A stretch of 64,000 nucleotides of DNA, taken from NCBI GenBank assembly GCA_964651335.1, contig CAZYVT010000009.1, positions 26,241 to 90,240 of the forward strand, written 5' to 3'. This document shows positions 35,536 to 42,502 of the stretch, one piece after another. Position 1 is the first letter of the stretch, and each line of letters begins with the position of its first letter. This DNA comes from 2-02-FULL-66-14 sp964651335. GTDB taxonomy: Bacteria; Pseudomonadota; Gammaproteobacteria; Burkholderiales; SG8-39. The notes beneath the pieces are model-generated. The model was not told where the DNA came from and did no database searches. It saw only the letters and a list, made by a program, of their open reading frames with translations. Made by a program: the position numbers and the translations under genes.

Positions 35536-37850
35536 GCAGAGCGCCCGCGCGCGCATGCGGCGGCTACGAACAGCGCCGCGGTCGCCCCGATCGTAACGGT
35601 CAGGCCTATGGCATGAAGCACCGCAGTAGATGACCATGCCAGCGTACCGAATGCAAGCACCGTCGTCAGGCCGCACACCAGGAGAGACAGAAGCGTGCGC
35701 GTGCGCATGGCGGGGTCCATGGCGCGGCGCTGGAAGAACAGCGAGTAATTCAGCCCGATGCCGAGCACGAGCAGGAGGGCGATGAGATGAAAGATCGCAA
35801 GACGGTGACCGGCAATCTGCAGCAGGGCAACGCTGATCACGAGGCTCGCCAGGACCGGGGCAAGGACCCCGACCACGGCATCGACTCTGCGCAGGCCCCA
35901 GCCAAGTACCAGGACGATCGCAACCAGGCAGATCCCGATCAGGTGCATGGTTTCCGACCGATAACCCGCCAGGAGCGCATCGGATTCCGCCTTGATATCG
36001 AGCAGGGAAAGGTACGGCTTGGCGCGGCGGCCGACCTCGGTCGCGAGTTGTTCAGAGTGTGCCACGCCCTGCACCGGCACCAAAGCGATCCAGTCGGCAC
36101 CGGATCGCGTCAGCAGAGACCGCAGCTTCAACTCGACCGCGCTATTGCGGAGATCGTCGAAGCGAAGCGCTCCGCGCACGCGGCTGGCCTCGGCGTCGCG
36201 CAAGAACGGTTCGAACACGCCCTGCTGGTACGGCAGGCCACGCAGCGCAGTCTCGAGATTCGCCCTCAAGAGTTCCGGTGGCGGCAGGGCCGCAATCCGG
36301 CGCGCCTGCGTAATGGCGCTGGGAAGATACCGGCTGGCGAGCTCGTATCCGGCGATCACGCGCCGCTGCACCAGTTCATCGAGCCAGGGCTCCGATTCCT
36401 CGCTTCGTTGCAGCACGCTTTCGCGATCAGGTCCCTTGAGGACGAGAAGGTGGCGCACGTCCGGTGCGCCCAGTTCGCTGCGGAGATCGCGATCCGCCTT
36501 GCGCAGCGATTCGGGCACCGGGTTCATGTTCGACAGATCGTCATCCCAGAGCCGGTCGGCGCGTGCGATCAGGAATACTGCCGCGATCAGCGCGAGCGCA
36601 TAGGCGAGAGGGCCGAATCGACCGATCTGATCGCACACACCTTCGACGCGCGCAGGAAGCGTGAAGCCCGTGGACGTGATCGCACGAGAGCCTGCGAGCG
36701 CCGGCAAGACCCAACGCGTGACCAGCCCCGCCGTGAGAATGCCGGTCATCGACAACAGGCCGAGCTGCGACAGACCCGCGAAACTGGACAACAGCATCGC
36801 AATGGCGCCGAATGCCGTGGTCAGCACGGCAAGCCGCAGCGTCGGCCAGATGCGCTGCAGGGTCGCACCCACGCTCTCACCGGGACCGGCATGGGCGCAT
36901 ACGTAGCTCGGGTAGTCGACCGCCTCTCCGATCAGTGTCGCACCAAAACCCAGCGTAATGGCGTGGATCGAGCCGAACCCGGCGCCGACCGCCGCGGTTC
37001 CGACCAGCAGGCCGCTCGCCGCGGGGAGCGTGCAGAGCGCGACAATCCAGGGCGATCGGTAAACGCGGTACAACACGAGCAGCACGAGGATTCCGGAGAC
37101 CGCGGCCAGCAGCCACGCTTCGCGTTCGATCGTCGCGCGTGATGCAACCGTGAATACGCCTGAGCCCGACAACAGGATACGCGCCGAAGGATCTTTCGCC
37201 ACCGCGTCAAAGCTGGCGCGAATCGCGTCGAGCGCCTCCGCCTGCCGCGTGACGTCGAATCCTCCGGCCACGGTCTGCGCAACCAGCAGCGCGCGGCGTC
37301 CGTCGCGGGAAAACCAGACGTCCGCACGCTTGGCTGGTGCGGCAACCGCGTACTTCTCCGCGATACGAGCGAGCTCGCCCGTTGGATCGCGCGGCAGGAT
37401 CTCGCGCAGCACGACCCCATTTGCGGACGCGAGCTGGTGCAGACCCGATTCGAGCGCCTCGTGCAGCCCGCTCGAGGAGAACCGCTCCGCGTCTGTGGTG
37501 GGGCTGAGCACGTAGCGATGGCGCATGATGACGTCGAGGTCCGCCTGCAGCTCGGTGAACTCGCCGTTGCGCACGCTCGCGAAAATCGGCAATGTCCTCA
37601 ACCGCGCAACGAGCGCCTTGCTGATGGCCGCAAGCGCGTCCGCTGCGGCACCTTCGACTGCGATCAGGACGAGGCGCGACGCGGCTCCGCTGCGCAGTTG
37701 CTCCATGAGCAGGCGCTGCTGTTGCGATACCGAAGCCGGGAGAAATCCCGTCAGGTCGCTCGTGACTCTGGTGTGGGCGAGCTGCCAGATGCTCAGCGCC
37801 AGCGCGAGCAGCCAGCAGGCGAGCGGAATCCGGCGCGCGCTACCTGTCAT
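35532..37850 (-). CDS. MMPL/RND-family exporter of the aryl-polyene-type cluster
   Basis: A 772-residue inner-membrane protein with the RND fold halved into two repeats. Each has one leading helix, a large periplasmic loop and a group of about five helices (around residues 245-400 and 620-765). The first group has the sequence FGATLIGEAVDYPSYV, where acidic residues replace the proton-relay pair of RND pumps. It matches the exporter found with LolA-like protein and acyltransferase in aryl-polyene clusters. It probably moves the polyene lipid out of the inner membrane. Its start overlaps the LolA-like stop by 11 bases. Confidence 0.88.
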   Translation of the reverse strand: MTGSARRIPLACWLLALALSIWQLAHTRVTSDLTGFLPASVSQQQRLLMEQLRSGAASRLVLIAVEGAAADALAAISKALVARLRTLPIFASVRNGEFTELQADLDVIMRHRYVLSPTTDAERFSSSGLHEALESGLHQLASANGVVLREILPRDPTGELARIAEKYAVAAPAKRADVWFSRDGRRALLVAQTVAGGFDVTRQAEALDAIRASFDAVAKDPSARILLSGSGVFTVASRATIEREAWLLAAVSGILVLLVLYRVYRSPWIVALCTLPAASGLLVGTAAVGAGFGSIHAITLGFGATLIGEAVDYPSYVCAHAGPGESVGATLQRIWPTLRLAVLTTAFGAIAMLLSSFAGLSQLGLLSMTGILTAGLVTRWVLPALAGSRAITSTGFTLPARVEGVCDQIGRFGPLAYALALIAAVFLIARADRLWDDDLSNMNPVPESLRKADRDLRSELGAPDVRHLLVLKGPDRESVLQRSEESEPWLDELVQRRVIAGYELASRYLPSAITQARRIAALPPPELLRANLETALRGLPYQQGVFEPFLRDAEASRVRGALRFDDLRNSAVELKLRSLLTRSGADWIALVPVQGVAHSEQLATEVGRRAKPYLSLLDIKAESDALLAGYRSETMHLIGICLVAIVLVLGWGLRRVDAVVGVLAPVLASLVISVALLQIAGHRLAIFHLIALLLVLGIGLNYSLFFQRRAMDPAMRTRTLLSLLVCGLTTVLAFGTLAWSSTAVLHAIGLTVTIGATAALFVAAACARGRSA

Positions 37851-38415
37851 CGATCTGGATCGTCATGATCGAGCGGTCGCCGCTCGCCTCGAGGATCTCG
37901 ACCCTGGTAAACCGGATATCCGAGCCCGCGATGCTGATCGCCTTCAGGTGACCGGCAATCCGACTGTCCAGTGGCTCGAGCGACATCGCCCATGCGTCGC
38001 GCGTGCCGGAGAATTCGACCCTGAAATGCCGCCGGATCTGGGCCAGGTCGCCGGCCAACGTCGCGCGCAGGCCTTCCACGAGGCCCCACACGACCGGACT
38101 GTGCTGCAGCTCCACCCGGCGCCGCTGTCCCTTCGATTTGTTGTCGATGCTCACCCAATCGCCGTCGAGGCTGATGAGCTCGTCAAATGGCGAGAGGGTG
38201 TGCTTGAGGATTCTGTCTGGCCGGACGTAGCTCAGCCTGCCCTGCGAATGGACCGGAGCGGTGAGCAGCGCGATGTGCTTCGATTCGGTGAATGTCCCTT
38301 CGCTTGCCGGGACCTGCGCCATGCGCTGCATCAGCGCATTCAGGTCCCAGGCATCGGCAGGGGCGCTGAACCCCAGCGCAAGCGCCGACAGCGCGGCACA
38401 GCCGAGGCTACGCAC
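37840..38415 (-). CDS. LolA-like outer-membrane lipoprotein carrier protein
   Basis: A 191-residue periplasmic protein. A signal peptide (VRSLGCAALSALALGFSAPADAW, split at the Ala-x-Ala site) precedes an 11-stranded half-barrel LolA fold with the family stretches LTAPVHSQGRLSYVRPDRI and WVSIDNKSKGQRR. In aryl-polyene clusters a LolA relative is thought to carry the hydrophobic product across the periplasm with the MMPL exporter. The GTG start at 38415 lies inside the end of the acyltransferase gene. Upstream extension would be in that gene's shadow. Confidence 0.85.
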   Translation of the reverse strand: MRSLGCAALSALALGFSAPADAWDLNALMQRMAQVPASEGTFTESKHIALLTAPVHSQGRLSYVRPDRILKHTLSPFDELISLDGDWVSIDNKSKGQRRRVELQHSPVVWGLVEGLRATLAGDLAQIRRHFRVEFSGTRDAWAMSLEPLDSRIAGHLKAISIAGSDIRFTRVEILEASGDRSIMTIQIDDR

Positions 38416-39298
38416 GCCAGAAATCGTAGAAATTGAACCAGTTGTACGGCGCCACGCGGCAATAATGCTCGAGCCGTTGCGCATAGCGCGCGACCAGCAG
38501 CGCAAGCCGGTCTGCACGATCGCGCCGGTCGATGTCCGGCGCCATCGCGAGGCGCTCAAAGTGGACCGAATAGCGCGGTCCGCCCTGGTAGAGGCCAAAA
38601 AACAGGACCACGGGCACCTTGAGCGTACACGCGAGCTGGAGCGGTCCCTGCGGAAACGGGGCGGAGCCGCCGAGGAACTCGCAGGCCACCGTCTTTTCCG
38701 ACCTCAGAATCCGGTCGCCGAGGATTCCGACGATCTCCCTCCGCTCCAGGCATTCCTTGACCCGCAGCAGCGCGCCGGGGCGCCCGAGCGGGATCACGCG
38801 CTCGAGGAACTCGGGGGAAATCCGGCCCAGCGCAGCCTGAGTGATTGCCGCGTTGTCCGGGTACATCACTACGTTCACCGGCAGCTTGCGCTCATGGGTC
38901 CCGAGAACGCGCAGCAGATCGAAACTTCCGAGGTGAGATCCGAGCAGGATGCAGCCGCGATTCTCCGCCAGCGCCGCGGACAGTTCCTGCAGACCATGCT
39001 GCTCGATTTCGAACTCGCCGATTCTGCCGGCGAGCAGGTAGATGCGATCGTGCAGGGTGGACGCGAAGGCATGGTAGTGGCGGAACAAGTCCGACAGCCG
39101 CGCCCGCCTGCCGAGCGCCCGCGTCAGATACGCGAGCGATGATGCGCGCGCGCGCCGCGAGAACAGGATGAAATAGGCGCAGATCGGAACCAGAGAGAGC
39201 CGGCTCACGGTGCGGCCCGCGGTCAACGCAAACCAGACCATGGCGCTCAGGGCGATCGCGGATCCGCGCTCGCGTTGCTCCAGCCAGGCTGCGCTCAT
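38408..39298 (-). CDS. LpxL/HtrB-like lipid acyltransferase
   Basis: A 296-residue membrane-associated acyltransferase. One N-terminal helix (residues ~27-47) precedes the H-x4-D catalytic motif (GSHLGSFD) and the C-terminal signature PYNWFNFYDFW typical of the lysophospholipid acyltransferase (LpxL/M) superfamily. In aryl-polyene clusters a similar enzyme links the polyene carboxylate to a lipid or sugar-lipid; the substrate here is inferred. The ATG overlaps the previous stop (ATGA). Confidence 0.87.
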   Translation of the reverse strand: MSAAWLEQRERGSAIALSAMVWFALTAGRTVSRLSLVPICAYFILFSRRARASSLAYLTRALGRRARLSDLFRHYHAFASTLHDRIYLLAGRIGEFEIEQHGLQELSAALAENRGCILLGSHLGSFDLLRVLGTHERKLPVNVVMYPDNAAITQAALGRISPEFLERVIPLGRPGALLRVKECLERREIVGILGDRILRSEKTVACEFLGGSAPFPQGPLQLACTLKVPVVLFFGLYQGGPRYSVHFERLAMAPDIDRRDRADRLALLVARYAQRLEHYCRVAPYNWFNFYDFWRA

Positions 39299-39612
39299 GA
39301 CGTGTCGGCGCGCATTCGAAAGCGCATCGTCCCCGAGGCGATCCGGGTGTCGCCGCGCGTGACCAGAAAGGTGACGCTCATCGCGTCAACCGGCTCCAGC
39401 GCGCTCACGAATTCTTCCCCCGGACTCAGGGGCGCGTGAAACTTGGCATCGGGGATCGCGTCGAGTTCCAGCGCCGTTCCGAGCGCTTGCTGCGCGGCGC
39501 GCACGACTTCGTCCAGCAGCACCACCCCGGGCACCACGGGCGTCCCCGGAAAATGCCCGGGAAGGGCGGGATGCTGCGGCGGAATGCATCCGGCAGCCTT
39601 ATACGGCTTCAT
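39295..39612 (-). CDS. FabZ-like dehydratase (second hotdog copy)
   Basis: A 105-residue single hotdog protein. The motif HPALPGHFPGTPVVPGVVLL matches the FabZ H-F-P-G-x-P-x-x-P-G active-site loop. It is shorter than FabZ (about 145 residues) at the N-terminus, as in the ApeI-like dehydratases of aryl-polyene clusters. It probably pairs with the first dehydratase copy (33144-33578). The ATG overlaps the AMP-ligase stop by 14 bases. A longer reading of the frame into the ligase is a shadow. Confidence 0.83.
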   Translation of the reverse strand: MKPYKAAGCIPPQHPALPGHFPGTPVVPGVVLLDEVVRAAQQALGTALELDAIPDAKFHAPLSPGEEFVSALEPVDAMSVTFLVTRGDTRIASGTMRFRMRADTS

Positions 39613-40948
39613 CCTGCGTAACCTCCGGGTCGCGCAACGTTGCGGCAAGATCCACCAGGGCCTGGCGGGGGATCTTTCCGGTCGCCTCGCGCGGCAGTCT
39701 GGACACGAGACGCAGCGGGCGCGGCAGGAATGCATGGTCGATGTGCTGGCGCAATGCCGCCCGGATCTCCACGACGCTGCGGTTCGGGGCGACAACGAAA
39801 GCTGCCAGGCGCGCTCTGGCGCGCCCTTCGGGTACGAAGAAGACTCCGTCCTGCACGCCTTCGATGCGATTGAGCGCCGCATTCAGCGCCGCGAGCGTGG
39901 TGCGTTTTCCCGCGATCTTGATGAGGTCGGAAGTCCTGCCATGCAAGGTGAAATGGCGTTCATCATGTTGCGTGACTTGATCGGCAATCTGCTGCGGCGT
40001 AGCGATATGGCCGCCCTCCACCCATAATTTGCGGCCTTGCGCGCGCAATCGGACCCCCGGGCACAGCTGCCAGCGCTCGTCCCGCGCGGGGCGCCGGATG
40101 GCGATCATTCCCGCTTCCGTAGAGCCGTAGATCTCGAGCACCGGTATGTCCCACAAGCCCTCCGCGGCACGGGCAAGCGCCGGGTCGAGCGGCATGGTTG
40201 ACGAAATTGCTCCAATCAGACTGCGTAACGACAGTCCGTCGGCGATGCAGGCGCGCAAGTGTATGGGCGAGGTCATCAGCCAGCCCGGCGTTTGCGCCGA
40301 CACCGCGGCCGCCTCGAGATCGGCAGGCAGCAAGGGACGCTTCGGGTAGACCGACATCCCGTTCTGCCACGGCAACATGATCGTGGTCTCGAGCCCGAAC
40401 ATGTGTTGCGGCGGAATGGTGCCGATCACCGTGGCGCGCCCCACGGGCCCCAATCGGGTTCCCAGTGCGCGTGCCCCGGCGATGAGAGAACCCCATGTCT
40501 TGCGGTGGGGGACCGGTTTTCCGGTGCTTCCGGACGTAAACAGGATGGCAGCCAGGTGCGCGGCGTCCGGTTCGGGCAATGCGGCGTCGCTGTATGCGTC
40601 TTCCGGCATCGCGGGTACGCGGATCCCGTCGATGTCGCCGGGAAACTCTTCGTGGTCAGCAAGGCAGTAGACATCACCTGCGAAGTCCCGGCAGGACTCC
40701 CGGATGGCCCCCGGCGCTCGACTCGGCGGCAGCAGGGTTGTCTGTCCTGCGGCCAGACTGGCCGCGAATCCGAGCATGAACGCATAGCGATCCTCGCAAA
40801 GATTCACGACGTGACGCCGCGCCGGCAGGCGATCCGCAAGTGCGGCGGCGGCGGCCGCGAACCGCGATGCGCAGATCGGCGAGTCGCCGCGCCATGTGAT
40901 CACGCTGTCGGGCGCGTGGCCGCGCAACAACGGGTGGCGCTCAGCCAC
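39599..40948 (-). CDS. AMP-dependent ligase of the aryl-polyene-type cluster
   Basis: A 449-residue ANL enzyme, shorter than CoA ligases. The ATP loop FTSGSTGKPVPHRK, the YGSTEAG motif and the C-terminal Lys (PREATGKIPRQ) are present. ApeH-type ligases in known clusters load an aryl starter acid such as 4-hydroxycinnamate or 4-hydroxybenzoate onto the ACP. No gene for an ammonia lyase or chorismate lyase that would make the acid is in this cluster. The GTG at 40948 lies within the last codons of the membrane-protein gene. Confidence 0.87.
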   Translation of the reverse strand: MAERHPLLRGHAPDSVITWRGDSPICASRFAAAAAALADRLPARRHVVNLCEDRYAFMLGFAASLAAGQTTLLPPSRAPGAIRESCRDFAGDVYCLADHEEFPGDIDGIRVPAMPEDAYSDAALPEPDAAHLAAILFTSGSTGKPVPHRKTWGSLIAGARALGTRLGPVGRATVIGTIPPQHMFGLETTIMLPWQNGMSVYPKRPLLPADLEAAAVSAQTPGWLMTSPIHLRACIADGLSLRSLIGAISSTMPLDPALARAAEGLWDIPVLEIYGSTEAGMIAIRRPARDERWQLCPGVRLRAQGRKLWVEGGHIATPQQIADQVTQHDERHFTLHGRTSDLIKIAGKRTTLAALNAALNRIEGVQDGVFFVPEGRARARLAAFVVAPNRSVVEIRAALRQHIDHAFLPRPLRLVSRLPREATGKIPRQALVDLAATLRDPEVTQDEAV

Positions 40949-41600
40949 GTGGTTTCTGCCTATAGACTTCGACGCGGCGGATGTTGCGCAGCAGCTGGCC
41001 AAGGGAATGGTGCCGATACGCCCGATAGCGCCAGCGGCGATAGGCGATTTCGGCCAGAAAAAGTCCGGCCACCAGGACGTAGCTGACGCCGTTCGCGAAC
41101 AGGGACCACAGTTCCCGATCATTCAGGACCGCAAGAACGATCGAGATCAGCGCCATAAGCCCGAACAGCACCGTCCAGACCCAGGTGAGACGGCGCGTGT
41201 AGATTGCCAGTTCCTCGTTCAGGGCGCCTTGTTCCAGCTGCGCGAATCGGCTGATCAACGGCACGCCGCCGGAAAGAAGCGTTCGGCCAAAGAGCCAGCC
41301 CAGCACGCAATACAGGGCGACCGGGAGGAGATGAATCACCCAGGCCCCATCATACCGGCTCGTCAGGACCAGCAACGCCCCCGCCGGCGGGAGCAGCCAG
41401 CGGATGCGCGAAACGGCGGCCACCACGCTCGCAATCGCGTGGCCGATCAAGGCTGCGAGAACCGCGAGGGCCCACGAGTAAGCGCCGCTCTGGACCGCGA
41501 GATGCGCGACGCCGGGATAGGCGACAAACAGCGTCAATCCCAGCGCACGCCAGCAGAAAGAGGCGCTGCTGGAGATGCTACTTGGTCCGGTGCTCCGCAA
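40941..41600 (-). CDS. COG4648-type membrane protein of the aryl-polyene-type cluster
   Basis: About 219 residues with five or six predicted membrane helices: near the N-terminus, then around SWALAVLAALIGHAIASVV, WLLPPAGALLVLTS, VIHLLPVALYCVLGWLF, WTVLFGLMALISIVLAVL and GVSYVLVAGLFLAEIAY. The family occurs almost only next to the ACP and AMP-ligase of aryl-polyene clusters (ApeG-like); its function is unknown. The start is uncertain: TTG codons at 41600 and 41537 are both possible, neither with a clear ribosome site. Confidence 0.75.
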   Translation of the reverse strand: MRSTGPSSISSSASFCWRALGLTLFVAYPGVAHLAVQSGAYSWALAVLAALIGHAIASVVAAVSRIRWLLPPAGALLVLTSRYDGAWVIHLLPVALYCVLGWLFGRTLLSGGVPLISRFAQLEQGALNEELAIYTRRLTWVWTVLFGLMALISIVLAVLNDRELWSLFANGVSYVLVAGLFLAEIAYRRWRYRAYRHHSLGQLLRNIRRVEVYRQKPRG

Positions 41601-41886
41601 TGTGCGATGCCAAGGATCGCAGCGACGCAAAGATCAGTTCGCTGTCGGGATCATCGGATCGGATCTGAACGCCATAGCGCTGCGAGACCGCAACCGCAAT
41701 CTCCAGAATGTCGATCGAATCCAGACCCAGACCCTGGTCGCCGTAAAGCGGCAGCAGCGGATCCATCTCGCCCGCAGGCGTCTCCAGGTTGAGCACCTCG
41801 ACCAGGACCTCCGCCAGTTCGAGCTCTATCGCAGCTGCCACAGGAGTCACTCTGGCGGTGCGCGTCATGCTGGCTCGAGGGTTCAC
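41578..41886 (-). CDS. Acyl carrier protein of the aryl-polyene-type cluster
   Basis: A ~102-residue acyl carrier protein. The phosphopantetheine-attachment Ser57 lies in LGLDSIDILEI, followed by helix 3 and an acidic surface typical of type II fatty acid/polyketide ACPs. It would carry the growing polyene. Described clusters usually have two ACP genes; only one is seen. The GTG at 41886 has a GGAG site 9 bases upstream; an ATG six codons later is an alternative. Confidence 0.88.
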   Translation of the reverse strand: MNPRASMTRTARVTPVAAAIELELAEVLVEVLNLETPAGEMDPLLPLYGDQGLGLDSIDILEIAVAVSQRYGVQIRSDDPDSELIFASLRSLASHIAEHRTK

Positions 41887-41910
41887 GGCAGGCAGGTCAC
41901 TCCGGATCGG

Positions 41911-42321
41911 TCAGAGATTCGCAAGCTGCGCGCGGATTCCTTTTTCCAGATTCTTGATCCAGCCATTGTAGTTCCTATGGATCTGTCCGCCGCTCTGATC
42001 CAAGTTCGTGCTCGTGCGATACTTGATGTTGAAGATCCTCGTGTCGTGAGTGACGTCCACGACCGCCGTGTGGGCACGCAGTGCGATGCGCCCGACGATG
42101 TGGCCGAGCTTCTCCGGCGTCATCTGCCAGCCCAGCTGTGTTCCTGCTCGCACGATCGCCTTGGTGACGTCGTCCATGCTGGCGGCCCTGGGGGCCACTA
42201 CAGGGGCGTTCAACACGTCGTAAATCGGTGCGGTCTTCCAGCCCGCGCCTTCCGCGACGACGGCACAAAGAAGCGCCGCCCCGATGACGGGTCTCATTAC
42301 ACGTTGCGCGATGAGTTTCAC
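41911..42321 (-). CDS. Conserved secreted protein heading the aryl-polyene-type cluster
   Basis: A 136-residue protein with a signal peptide (GTG-initiated KLIAQRVMRPVIGAALLCAVV, split at the Ala-Glu-Gly region) and no lipobox Cys at the right place. The mature part has a conserved pattern ending in GQIHRNYNGWIKNLEKGI, known in small uncharacterised secreted proteins of proteobacteria. It is the first gene of the minus-strand operon, 25 bases before the ACP gene. Function is unknown; a periplasmic role is inferred from the signal peptide. An internal ATG (42297) is the alternative start. Confidence 0.7.
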   Translation of the reverse strand: MKLIAQRVMRPVIGAALLCAVVAEGAGWKTAPIYDVLNAPVVAPRAASMDDVTKAIVRAGTQLGWQMTPEKLGHIVGRIALRAHTAVVDVTHDTRIFNIKYRTSTNLDQSGGQIHRNYNGWIKNLEKGIRAQLANL

Positions 42322-42502
42322 AGACCCCCGCTTGCTTCCTGACGTGCGAGAAATTCGACGGTCCTCGGCACCCGAAACGCCCGAAGTCATTCATTCTTCA
42401 GAGCGAAGTCATTATATACAAACACTGAAGGCGTTTAAGGCTGGGGCGCAGCGATTCGCGGCACGATGACGCTCGGACCACGCCCGGGTTTCGCAACGTG
42501 CC

